A stretch of 10,766 nt of DNA from a bacterium UBA3734 (GCA_002372575.1 DFHC01000106.1:1-10766), one strand, 5' to 3'; counted from the first letter of the stretch, positions 1 to 7,898 are shown. Translations and numbers: made by a program. Notes: a model not told the origin generated them from the letters alone.

Positions 1-3000
1 CGAGAGCAACACCGACTACGGCCAAATGCGAAAAACGATGTTCGGCGTGAACTGGGCCTATGATTTCTCGAAGAATTTCCAGGTGAGCGGTACGCTGCAG
101 CACCTTTCGGAACAGGCCTACACGACGAAGGTGGCGATGGGTGCCGAGCCACTGAAAAACACGATTTGGGGCGTGAACCTGAATTGGAAAAAGGAAAGCC
201 AGTGGCTCACGAACCTGCTCGATAAGCTGCCGCTCCTACGCCTGACGCAACCCTCGCACATCTCGTTCTCGGGCGAGTTCGCACATCTCATCGCCGGACA
301 AAGCAGCGGCACGCAAGACAACGCCTCTTACATCGACGACTTCGAGCAGGCGAAGAGCCTGATTGACATTTCGACGCCCACGTCGTGGCTCCTGTCGAGC
401 GTGCCATCGGGAATGTTTGCCGAGAGTCGCGACAAAACGGGTCTCACCAGCGGCTTCAACCGCTCGCAGATGGCGTGGTACACCATCGACCCGCTCTTCA
501 CGCGCCGCTCGTCGAGCCTCACGCCCGGCCACATCAAGAGCGACCTCGACCAACTCTCGAACTTCTACATTCGCGAGGTCTATACCAATGAACTCTTCCC
601 CGCCCGCGACCAGAGCAACTACAACGGAGCCACGGCCACGCTGCCGATTCTGAACATCTCGTACTATCCCAACGAGCGCGGACCCTACAACTTCAACCCC
701 GACCTCGCGCAAGACGGACGCCTCAACAACCCCACGCAACACTGGGGCGGCATGATGCGCAAGCTCGAAACCACCGATTTTGAGGCCGCCAACATCGAAT
801 ATATCGAATTCTGGCTGCTCGACCCCTTCCTCTACACCAACCAGCAGCCGAACGCCCACGAATATGGCGGCGACTTCTACATCAACCTCGGTGAGGTGAG
901 CGAAGACGTGCTCCACGACGGCAAGAAATTCTACGAGAGCGGAATGCCCGTGGATGGCTCCAACGCCTATACGTTCACGCAGTGGGGCAAGATTCCCACG
1001 CAGTCGGCGGTCACCTACGCCTTTGCCACCACGAGCGGAAGCCGCGCCCTGCAAGACGTGGGTCTGAACGGCCTGAACGATGAAGAGGAGCGCACGTTCG
1101 ACTCGTATCAGGACTTCCTGCGGCAGATTCAGGGCAAGGTGTCGCCCGCCGTGTTCGACAGCATCATGAACGACCCTGCCAACGACAACTACCACTATTT
1201 CCGCGGCTCTGACTACGACCAGATTCGTGCCGACGTGATTCGTCGCTACAAATACATCAACAATCCGCAGGGCAACTCGCCCGACAACGACTCGCGCACC
1301 GAGGGCTACGACACCTCGTACAAAACCACGCCCGACGTCGAGGACATCAACCAAGACTACACGCTCAACGAATACGAGAAATACTATCAGTACAAGATTT
1401 CCATCCGTCCCGAAGACCTCGTCGTGGGCCGCAACCACATCGTGGATAAGCGCGAATACACCAAGACGCTGCGCAACGGACAAGACGGCAGAATGACTTG
1501 GTATCAGTTCCGCATCCCGCTCTCCGAGGCGACGGACAGGGTGGGCGGCATTCGCGACTTCACGTCGATTCGCTTCATGCGTATGTTCCTCACGAATTTC
1601 CAGCACCCAATCGTCATGCGCTTCGGCACGTTCCACTTGGTGCGCGGCGAATGGCGCGTCTATGAGCAACACCTCGACAACGCCGCCCAGACCGGAAAAA
1701 TGGTGGTGAGCGCAGTGAACATCGAGGAAAACAACGACAAGACTCCCGTGAACTACGTGCTGCCCCCGGGCATCCGACGCGACACCGACCCCTCGCAGCC
1801 GCAGCTCGTGGAGAGCAACGAGCAGGCACTGGCCCTGACCGTGAACGACCTGAGCAACGGCGAGTCGAAGGCCATCTATCGCAACACCACGCTCGACCTG
1901 CGCCAGTACAAGCGCATCCAGATGTTCGTCCACGCCAACGCCTTCGAGCAGAACACCACCTCGCTCGCCGACAACCAGCTGGCCGTGTTCGTGCGCTTCG
2001 GCAGCGACTACAAGTCGAACTACTACGAATACGAAATTCCGCTCAAGCTCACGCCCGCAAACCACTACGACCGCTATTCGCCGCGCGACTGTCAGCTCGT
2101 GTGGCCCGAGGAGAACATGCTCGACGTGTCGCTCGACATCTTCACGGCACTCAAAAAAGCGCGAAATCTGGCGAAATCAGAGGGCTTGGCCGCCTACAAC
2201 CGCCTCTACACGCAGTACGACGCCGACCGTCCGCAGAATAAAATCAGCATTATGGGCAATCCGACGCTCGGCGAGGTGAAGACGATGATTATCGGCGTGA
2301 GAAACCTCAGCGGAATGCAGAAGTCGGGCGAAATCTGGGTGAACGAGCTGCGCCTGAAGGAATACAGCAACGAGGGCGGCTGGGCAGCGCAGGGCAACCT
2401 GAATATGCAACTCTCCGACCTCGGCACCGTCAATGTGCAGGGCCGCTACACCTCCGAGGGCTTCGGCGGCCTGGAAGAGGGCGTTGCGATGCGCTCGAAA
2501 GACGATTACAAGACCTACAGCATCACCACTTCGATTGAACTCGGCAAATTCTTCCCCGAAAAGGCGAAGGTCTCTGCGCCGCTCTACTACTCGGTGACGA
2601 AGGAAGAGACGCGCCCGAAATACAACCCGCTCGACACCGATATGCGCCTCGACGATGCCCTCGAAGCCACCAGCGACAAGCACGAGCGCGACAGCATCGA
2701 GTCCATCGCCATCACGCGCACCACCAACACCAATTTCTCGCTCTCGAACGTGCGCGTGGGCATCCAGAACAAGCGCCACCCGACACCCATCGACCCCGCC
2801 AACTTCTCGTTCAACTACAGCCACTCGCATCGCCACACCTCGGGCGAGACCACCGTCTATGAAAACGAGCACAACTGGCGCGGCGGACTGAACTATGCGT
2901 GGACGCCCGTGTTCAAACCCCTCGAACCGTTCAAGAAAATCAAGTCGAAGTCGAAATGGTACGAAATTCTGAAGCGATTCGGGCTGAACTGGCTGCCGCA

Positions 3001-5581
3001 GAGCGTGGCCTTCAACACCGAAATCCTTCGCAACTACTACGAATTGCAGGAGCGCGACATGGAAGACCTCGGCGGGGCGCAAATCGACCCCACCTTCAGC
3101 GAGCAATTCCTCTGGAACCGCGATTTCTCCATTCGCTGGGACCTCACGAAAAACCTCCACATGAACTTCCAGAGCGCCACCCACGCTGAAATCGAGGAAC
3201 CCTACACCATCATCAACAAAGACCTCTATCCCGACCGCTACGAGGCGTGGAAAGACTCGGTGAAGACCTCGCTGCGCCACCTCGGAACGCCGCTCGACTA
3301 CAACCAGTCGTTCCGCGCGAGCTATCAGTTGCCGCTCAACCTCATCCCCATCTTCGAATGGCTGACCGCCGACGTGTCGTATGACGCCACCTACAGCTGG
3401 GTGCGCGGAACGGCTCTCGAAGACGGCACTTCGCTCGGAAACACCATCACGAACAATCGCACGATGAACGTCAATAGCGCGTTCAACCTCGAGCGGCTCT
3501 ATAACCTCGTGCCTTTCCTGAAGAAGACCAACGAGCGATTCAGCAAGGAAAAGTCGAAGTCGCAGCTCGACAAGGAGAAAAAAGACCGCCAAAAAGCCCG
3601 TGAAGAGGCTCGGAAGAAGAAAGAGGAAGAGGAAGAGGAAAAAGCCCGCGCCGAGGCCAAGGCCAAAGGACTCGACCCCGACGCCGACAAGAAGAGCGAA
3701 AACCAGAAGAAGTCGCTGCCGAAGAATTCGAAGGGCTTCGAGAAGGAAATCGCGTTGCTGCCCGACTCCACCATCGAGGTGCAGCACGGCAAGAACACGA
3801 AACGCTTCCGCCTGACGGCCAAAACGGAGAACGGCAAGACATTCGAAGTGAAATACAAGCGTATCGACGAGAACAAAATCAAGGTTTGGATGCCGAAATC
3901 TGTCAGCAAGCAGCTGAAAATCGAGGAAATGGCCGCGCAGAAGGCTATTCGCGACTCGCTGCGCTCGCTGAATCCAGAAATGCCCGACAGCCTCTTCGAA
4001 CCGCTCGTGGCACAGCATCTTACGCCCTCGTCGCCGACAAAAATAAAACTCTCGCTGATGCCGAAAGAGCCGCTCGACGAGAAGGGCTGGTACAAGACGA
4101 CGCAGAGCATCGCCCGACTGCTGATGATGGTGCGCAACGTGAGCCTGACCTATCGCAATACCTACTCCATGTCGCTGCCAGGCTTTATGCCCACCGTGGG
4201 CAAAGCCTTCGGACAGCGCCGCGACGGTGGCATCCTTGCTCCCGGACTCGACTTCGCCTTCGGCTTCACGGGCGACTCCTACCTCGAAAAAGCCCGCGAA
4301 AACGGCTGGCTGCTCTCGAACGACAACATCGCCACGCCCGCCACCACCAACCGCACCGAGGACCTGCAACTGCGTGCCACGCTCGAACCCGTCAGAAACT
4401 TCAAAATCGACCTGAATGCCTCGCGCTCGCAGAACACGGCCAAGAGCATCCAGTATATGTATGCGGGCAACCCGACCACGCAGAGCGGCACGTTCACGAT
4501 GACGACGCTCTCCATTGGCAGTGCTTTCGAGGGCACGGGCAACGCCAGCAACGGCTATCGGAGCAAGACGTTCGAGAAGTTCGTTGCCTCGCTCGACGGC
4601 TTCCGCGACCGCGTGGAGGCGCAATATCACGGCACGACCTATCCCGCGGGAACCACGCTCGCCGGAAAAACCTTCGACCCTGCGAACGGAACGGTCGATA
4701 AATATAGCGCCGACGTGATGATTCCGGCCTTCCTCGCCACCTACACGAGTATGGGCGGCGGCAGCCTCGATATCTTCCCCGCGCTCACTCGACTGCTGCC
4801 CAACTGGACCATTCGCTACAGCGGCCTGGGCAAGCTCCCGTGGTTCCGCGACCATTTCAAGAGCGTCAACATCAACCACTCCTACAAGAGCATCTATGCC
4901 GTGGGTGCCTACAGTTCCTACAGCACGTTTATGTCCATCATGAACCCCAACGCGATGGAGGGAATGCTCGGATTCGTCAGCAACGCCACGACCAACGCGC
5001 CCATTCCCTCGTCGATGTACAACGTCTCGTCGGTGAGCATCAACGAGTCGTTCTCGCCGCTGCTCGGCGTGGATGTCACGTTGCAAAACAACATGACGGT
5101 GAAGCTGGAATACCGCTCGACGCGCGTGCTCAACCTGTCGATGACAAGCGTGCAAATCAACGAGGCCACGTCGAACGACTGGGTCGTTGGAATGGGCTAT
5201 AAAATCAATGATTTGAAGCTGTTCGGAGGTAGAAACCACCGTGCCGTGAGAGGCTTGAAGAAGGGACAGAACGACGACGGCGGCAGTACGCAGAACGTGC
5301 GCGGAAAAACCACCACGAACAACGCCCTGAACCTGCGACTCGACCTGAGCTATCGCAGGCAGGCCAACATCACGCGCGACATCGCCACGCTCACCTCGTC
5401 GGCCTCGAGCGGCAACAGCGCCTTCAAACTCTCGTTCGCCGCCGACTACACGCTCTCGAAGCTCCTCACCATGACTTTCTACTTCGACCGCCAGACCAAC
5501 ACGCCGCTGCTCTCCTCCAGCAGCTATCCCACCACCACGCAAGACTTCGGCCTTTCGCTGAAACTCTCGCTCACGAGGTAA
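1..5581 (+). CDS. sprA: T9SS outer-membrane translocon SprA/Sov, 5' truncated
   Basis: SprA (Sov in Porphyromonas) is the very large outer-membrane beta-barrel through which type IX secretion substrates leave the periplasm. The frame is open from base 2 to the TAA at 5579-5581, about 1,860 codons. Family members are roughly 2,400 residues, so several hundred N-terminal residues and the signal peptide lie upstream of the window; the ATG at 26 is internal. Seen in the translation: the family segment NTIWGVN with GEFAHLIAG and YIDDFEQA (about 160-350), the YYPNERGPYNF motif (about 660-690), two SprA-N-type segments (about 740-850 and 1390-1660, the second with SIRFMRMF and GEWRVYE), then long alternating strands ending in a terminal strand-like FGLSLKLSLTR. 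A Lys/Glu-rich hydrophilic insert lies at about 3530-3720. GC-rich codons and aromatic-rich strands suit an outer-membrane protein. dacB follows after 17 bases, suggesting cotranscription. The family call is confident; functionality of the missing part cannot be judged. Confidence 0.94.
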   Translation, partial: ESNTDYGQMRKTMFGVNWAYDFSKNFQVSGTLQHLSEQAYTTKVAMGAEPLKNTIWGVNLNWKKESQWLTNLLDKLPLLRLTQPSHISFSGEFAHLIAGQSSGTQDNASYIDDFEQAKSLIDISTPTSWLLSSVPSGMFAESRDKTGLTSGFNRSQMAWYTIDPLFTRRSSSLTPGHIKSDLDQLSNFYIREVYTNELFPARDQSNYNGATATLPILNISYYPNERGPYNFNPDLAQDGRLNNPTQHWGGMMRKLETTDFEAANIEYIEFWLLDPFLYTNQQPNAHEYGGDFYINLGEVSEDVLHDGKKFYESGMPVDGSNAYTFTQWGKIPTQSAVTYAFATTSGSRALQDVGLNGLNDEEERTFDSYQDFLRQIQGKVSPAVFDSIMNDPANDNYHYFRGSDYDQIRADVIRRYKYINNPQGNSPDNDSRTEGYDTSYKTTPDVEDINQDYTLNEYEKYYQYKISIRPEDLVVGRNHIVDKREYTKTLRNGQDGRMTWYQFRIPLSEATDRVGGIRDFTSIRFMRMFLTNFQHPIVMRFGTFHLVRGEWRVYEQHLDNAAQTGKMVVSAVNIEENNDKTPVNYVLPPGIRRDTDPSQPQLVESNEQALALTVNDLSNGESKAIYRNTTLDLRQYKRIQMFVHANAFEQNTTSLADNQLAVFVRFGSDYKSNYYEYEIPLKLTPANHYDRYSPRDCQLVWPEENMLDVSLDIFTALKKARNLAKSEGLAAYNRLYTQYDADRPQNKISIMGNPTLGEVKTMIIGVRNLSGMQKSGEIWVNELRLKEYSNEGGWAAQGNLNMQLSDLGTVNVQGRYTSEGFGGLEEGVAMRSKDDYKTYSITTSIELGKFFPEKAKVSAPLYYSVTKEETRPKYNPLDTDMRLDDALEATSDKHERDSIESIAITRTTNTNFSLSNVRVGIQNKRHPTPIDPANFSFNYSHSHRHTSGETTVYENEHNWRGGLNYAWTPVFKPLEPFKKIKSKSKWYEILKRFGLNWLPQSVAFNTEILRNYYELQERDMEDLGGAQIDPTFSEQFLWNRDFSIRWDLTKNLHMNFQSATHAEIEEPYTIINKDLYPDRYEAWKDSVKTSLRHLGTPLDYNQSFRASYQLPLNLIPIFEWLTADVSYDATYSWVRGTALEDGTSLGNTITNNRTMNVNSAFNLERLYNLVPFLKKTNERFSKEKSKSQLDKEKKDRQKAREEARKKKEEEEEEKARAEAKAKGLDPDADKKSENQKKSLPKNSKGFEKEIALLPDSTIEVQHGKNTKRFRLTAKTENGKTFEVKYKRIDENKIKVWMPKSVSKQLKIEEMAAQKAIRDSLRSLNPEMPDSLFEPLVAQHLTPSSPTKIKLSLMPKEPLDEKGWYKTTQSIARLLMMVRNVSLTYRNTYSMSLPGFMPTVGKAFGQRRDGGILAPGLDFAFGFTGDSYLEKARENGWLLSNDNIATPATTNRTEDLQLRATLEPVRNFKIDLNASRSQNTAKSIQYMYAGNPTTQSGTFTMTTLSIGSAFEGTGNASNGYRSKTFEKFVASLDGFRDRVEAQYHGTTYPAGTTLAGKTFDPANGTVDKYSADVMIPAFLATYTSMGGGSLDIFPALTRLLPNWTIRYSGLGKLPWFRDHFKSVNINHSYKSIYAVGAYSSYSTFMSIMNPNAMEGMLGFVSNATTNAPIPSSMYNVSSVSINESFSPLLGVDVTLQNNMTVKLEYRSTRVLNLSMTSVQINEATSNDWVVGMGYKINDLKLFGGRNHRAVRGLKKGQNDDGGSTQNVRGKTTTNNALNLRLDLSYRRQANITRDIATLTSSASSGNSAFKLSFAADYTLSKLLTMTFYFDRQTNTPLLSSSSYPTTTQDFGLSLKLSLTR
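3530..3720 (+). other. Lys/Glu-rich low-complexity segment inside SprA
   Basis: This stretch of the sprA frame encodes an almost uninterrupted run of Lys, Glu, Arg, Asp and Ala, including EARKKKEEEEEEKARAEA. At DNA level it contains three near-perfect copies of the hexamer GAGGAA around 3620-3640. It has no aromatic or strand-like pattern, unlike the flanking barrel sequence, and should form a charged helix or disordered loop. It is followed by a small domain-like segment (about 3740-3900, with HGKNTKRFRL and NGKTFEVKYK). My recollection is that SprA homologues carry a charged linker plus such a segment here, so this is probably a family loop of variable length rather than a foreign insertion. 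Confidence 0.6.
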
Positions 5582-5598
5582 AAAACGACCAAGGAAAT

Positions 5599-6885
5599 AT
5601 GAAAAAGACCACCATCATAGCGATTTTCTCCCTGCTCTCAGCCACGATGCTGAGGGCGCAAACCGACGTAAATTCACAATTTACAATTCACAATTCACAA
5701 TTCACGGAAGATTCGACCCAGCTCTCAACTTTCAACTCTCAACTTTCAACTAAACTCGATTCTCTCATAAGAGAAGCGAAGTTGTTGGAAACCTCGCAAC
5801 TCGGCCTCATGGTCTGGAACCTCACCGCCGACTCCGCCCTCTACGCCTACAACCACCGCCAGCGGATGCGACCGGCCTCCACGATGAAGCTGCTCACGGC
5901 CATCACTGCGCTCGACCTCTATGGCGGCAACCATCCTTTTACCACCGAGATTCGCTACGAGGGCCGTCTTTCGGGTCGCACGTTCACGGGCAACATCGTC
6001 TGCGTGGGCGGCATGGATCCGGCGTTCAACAGCGGCGATATGCACTATGTTGTCGATCGGATTCGTGAAATCGGCATCGACACGATTTTCGGGCGCATCG
6101 TGGCCGACAAGTCGATGAAAGACACGCTGACGCTCGGACAAGGCTGGTGCTGGGACGACGACAACCCTTGTCTCTCGGCCCTGCTCATCGACCGCAAAGA
6201 CCGCTTCGCCGACCGCCTGACGAAGGAACTTCGCGACGTGGGGGTTGTTTTCATGGATGAAGGAAGATGGACGAAGGAGGATTCATCACCCATCACCCAT
6301 CACCCATCACCCAACAGCCATCACCCATCACCCAACCTTCAACCTTCAACCTTCAACCTTCAACATTCCTTCGACCAAATCCTCTCGCGCATGATGAAGC
6401 AGAGCGACAACCTCTATGCCGAGGCCGTTTTCTACCATGCGGCATTGGCTACGAGCCGCCCCGCCACGCAGAAAAACGCGCGTGCCGCCGTCCGACAGCT
6501 GATTCAAAAGCTGGGCTACGAAGCCTCGCAATACACTGTGGCCGACGGCTCCGGCCTCTCGCTCTACAACTACCTCTCGCCCGAGTTGCTCACGGCCTTC
6601 CTGCGCTATGCTTGGCGCAACGAGCGCATTTTCCTGCATTTAGAGCCATCGCTGCCCGTGGCTGGTGTCGATGGAACGCTGAAAGACCGCATGAAAAAGT
6701 CGGCGGCCTATGGCAATGTACGTGCCAAAACGGGCACCGTCACGGGCATCAGCTCGCTGGCGGGCTACGCCACTGCGCCCAACGGCCATCGCCTGGCCTT
6801 TGCCATCATCAATCAGGGGGTGCTGAAAGGCAAAGAGGGTAGGGATTTCCAAGACGCGGTTTGCACGCTGTTGTGCAATCCTTAA
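5599..6885 (+). CDS. dacB: PBP4-type D-alanyl-D-alanine carboxypeptidase/endopeptidase
   Basis: This is a penicillin-binding serine peptidase of family S13 that trims pentapeptides and cuts D-Ala-meso-DAP crosslinks in periplasmic peptidoglycan. All three active-site motifs are visible: STMK (Ser94 nucleophile, Lys97), SDN (269-271) and KTG (377-379). Residues 1-20 form a signal peptide (MKK, hydrophobic core, likely cleavage after LRA), with no lipobox. The protein is 428 residues, of which nearly 50 come from heptanucleotide repeat tracts: residues about 25-50, just after the signal peptide, and about 219-257, replacing a loop before the HSFDQILSRMMKQSDN motif region. Without them it is compact for the family, so the accessory domains between STMK and SDN appear reduced. 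The ATG at 5599 is supported by the signal peptide and AAGGA at 5591-5595. It lies 17 bases after sprA, so it is probably cotranscribed. Its stop overlaps that of convergent manA. The family call is firm; the exact peptidoglycan specificity is inferred. Confidence 0.93.
   Translation: MKKTTIIAIFSLLSATMLRAQTDVNSQFTIHNSQFTEDSTQLSTFNSQLSTKLDSLIREAKLLETSQLGLMVWNLTADSALYAYNHRQRMRPASTMKLLTAITALDLYGGNHPFTTEIRYEGRLSGRTFTGNIVCVGGMDPAFNSGDMHYVVDRIREIGIDTIFGRIVADKSMKDTLTLGQGWCWDDDNPCLSALLIDRKDRFADRLTKELRDVGVVFMDEGRWTKEDSSPITHHPSPNSHHPSPNLQPSTFNLQHSFDQILSRMMKQSDNLYAEAVFYHAALATSRPATQKNARAAVRQLIQKLGYEASQYTVADGSGLSLYNYLSPELLTAFLRYAWRNERIFLHLEPSLPVAGVDGTLKDRMKKSAAYGNVRAKTGTVTGISSLAGYATAPNGHRLAFAIINQGVLKGKEGRDFQDAVCTLLCNP
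5671..5705 (+). repeat. Heptanucleotide tandem repeat, unit AATTCAC, five copies
   Basis: Five exact 7-bp units run without gaps: AATTCAC at 5671, AATTTAC at 5678, then AATTCAC at 5685, 5692 and 5699. Only the second unit differs, by one base. The tract lies within dacB directly behind the signal-peptide codons, and because 7 is not a multiple of 3 it is read as a 7-residue peptide repeat (NSQFTIH, then NSQFTED). It is 35 bases long and by itself not a multiple of three. The reverse complement of the AATTTAC variant, in another register, is the unit of the tract at 10391-10424. Confidence 0.93.
5723..5750 (+). repeat. Heptanucleotide tandem repeat, units TCTCAAC/TTTCAAC, four copies
   Basis: Four 7-bp units alternate perfectly: TCTCAAC (5723), TTTCAAC (5730), TCTCAAC (5737) and TTTCAAC (5744). 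They are read in dacB as part of QLSTFNS QLSTKLD. The tract is 28 bases long; together with the 35-base tract 17 bases upstream it makes 63 bases, which restores a whole number of codons. The sequence differs from the upstream tract but has the same unit length and the same TCA core. Confidence 0.92.
6253..6280 (+). repeat. 14-bp direct duplication next to the heptamer tract
   Basis: ATGGATGAAGGAAG at 6253-6266 is followed immediately by ATGGACGAAGGAGG at 6267-6280, with 12 of 14 bases identical. Fourteen bases is twice the heptamer unit, and the duplication sits four bases before the ATCACCC tract, so it may be a decayed or alternative part of the same array. In dacB it encodes MDEGRWTKED, which looks like inserted linker sequence rather than conserved PBP4 sequence. 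Confidence 0.6.
6285..6368 (+). repeat. Composite heptanucleotide array, ATCACCC then AACCTTC, twelve units
   Basis: Twelve 7-bp units are contiguous. ATCACCC occurs at 6285, 6292, 6299 and 6306, a variant AACAGCC at 6313, and ATCACCC again at 6320 and 6327. The unit then switches without losing register to AACCTTC at 6334, 6341, 6348 and 6355, ending with the variant AACATTC at 6362. The array is 84 bases, exactly 28 codons, so it is in frame in dacB. It is read as 7-residue repeats (ITHHPSP, NSHHPSP, NLQPSTF). It lies in a loop between the GVVF strand and the HSFDQIL helix that leads to the SDN motif. Confidence 0.94.
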
Positions 6886-7841
6886 ACGTAGGTTTCGAGG
6901 AATTTTACGCTGCCTTCCACGCGCAAAAGTCCCGTCGTGGCAGGCAACAGGACGGTTTCGCCGGCCCGCAGCAAGAAATGGCTGCCGTCGGGCGCGGTGA
7001 CGATGGCCGCACCGTGCAGCGCGATGAGGATGACGAAACTGTCGAGTTGCGAATAGTCGAGCTGTAGGGCTTGGTCGAGGTCATAGACCGACGTGGTGAA
7101 ATAAGGGCAACTGACGAGTCTGACGCGCTGATTTTTCACTGACGTGTAGTGCGTTTGGTAGTCGGGTAAGACGGTGTAGTCAATGCTCTCGGCAGCCAGT
7201 TCGGTGTGCAGCTCGCGCGGTCGGCCAAGGTCGTCGTGGCGGTCGAAATCGTAGATGCGATAGGTCACGTCGCTCGTCTGTTGGATTTCGGCAAGAAAAC
7301 AGCCCGAGCCGATGGCGTGGATGCGTCCGGCGGGCAGGAAAAAGCAGTCGCCCTCGCCAACGGAGTAGCGCGCGATGGCCTCGGTGATGGTCTTTTCACT
7401 GACCATCTGCTTGTATTCTTCGGGTGAAATTTCGCGCTTCAGACCGCAGAGCAGCGTGGCATCGGGGTCGGAGGGCAGCAAATACCACATCTCGGTTTTT
7501 CCGTGCTCGTGGCCTTGCCGACGAGCCGTTTCATCATTGGGATGCACCTGAATCGAGAGGTCGTCGCGGGCGTCGATGAACTTCACGAGCAGCGGAAATT
7601 CCGCGCCGAATCGCTCGAAATTGGCTTTTCCTACGAGTTTTTCCCCGTATTCGGCTACCAAATCGTTGAGTTTCCGACCCGTTTCCGGCCCTTCGCAAAC
7701 AATCGTTTCATTGCCGGCCACACCGCTGATTTCCCAGCTCTCGCCCACTTTCCGAAGCGAAGTCTGCATATTTTTAAAGGGAGGAATCTTGGTGCCGCCC
7801 CAGATTGTTTCCTTGAAAATTGGCTTGAATTTGTAATGCAT
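6882..7841 (-). CDS. manA: Mannose-6-phosphate isomerase, type I short form
   Basis: This is a cytoplasmic zinc enzyme interconverting mannose-6-phosphate and fructose-6-phosphate, feeding mannose into glycolysis or fructose-6-phosphate into GDP-mannose and surface-glycan synthesis. The 319-residue length matches the short bacterial ManA form. Seen: N-terminal F-P-IWGG motif (residues 5-16), SWEISG (35-40), SIQVHPND with probable zinc ligands Gln98 and His100, KTEMWY with Glu117, GRIHAIGSG with His175, and EIQQTSDVTYRIYDFDR containing the probable catalytic Arg195. The C-terminal part is a second cupin-like half. The start is fixed by the F-P-IWGG motif beginning only five residues in. A -7 box TACATTTG ends only four bases before the ATG, so the mRNA could be leaderless. 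It is divergent from the transporter gene and its stop shares TTAA with that of dacB. The family call is confident. Confidence 0.95.
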   Translation of the reverse strand: MHYKFKPIFKETIWGGTKIPPFKNMQTSLRKVGESWEISGVAGNETIVCEGPETGRKLNDLVAEYGEKLVGKANFERFGAEFPLLVKFIDARDDLSIQVHPNDETARRQGHEHGKTEMWYLLPSDPDATLLCGLKREISPEEYKQMVSEKTITEAIARYSVGEGDCFFLPAGRIHAIGSGCFLAEIQQTSDVTYRIYDFDRHDDLGRPRELHTELAAESIDYTVLPDYQTHYTSVKNQRVRLVSCPYFTTSVYDLDQALQLDYSQLDSFVILIALHGAAIVTAPDGSHFLLRAGETVLLPATTGLLRVEGSVKFLETYV

Positions 7842-7845
7842 CGTG

Positions 7846-7853
7846 CAAATGTA
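7846..7853 (-). promoter_or_regulatory. Predicted Bacteroidetes -7 box for manA (TACATTTG)
   Basis: Read on the minus strand, the bases are TACATTTG, a full match to the Bacteroidetes primary-sigma -7 consensus TAnnTTTG. No convincing -33 TTTG lies at the usual distance upstream (around 7873-7877). The box ends four bases before the manA ATG, so initiation would fall at or very near the start codon. Confidence 0.55.
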
Positions 7854-7898
7854 CGATTATTTTTTGACATTCGATGATGAAATTTCGTATTTTTTTTG

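Noticed and set aside
26..28. ATG at 26 as the start of sprA
   Set aside because: The frame is open upstream to base 2 and matches SprA interior sequence there; the gene is cut by the window edge.
3600..3842. Small plus- and minus-strand open frames in the Lys/Glu-rich part of sprA
   Set aside because: They are frame shadows of low-complexity GAA/GAG/AAG codons and show no protein family features.
2177..5542. A 1,121-codon open frame on the minus strand opposite sprA (and a 609-codon one at 236-2065)
   Set aside because: The translations are Val/Arg/Glu/His-rich with no recognisable domain, and sprA is unmistakable on the other strand. GC-rich codon use with few TTA/CTA/TCA codons opens the antisense frame.
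6285..6368. CRISPR-like array
   Set aside because: The repeats are 7 bp, contiguous, without spacers, and lie inside a gene; no cas genes are present.
6861..7067. Plus-strand open frame over the manA 3' end
   Set aside because: It lies opposite a well-conserved manA with intact zinc-binding residues and has no recognisable features.
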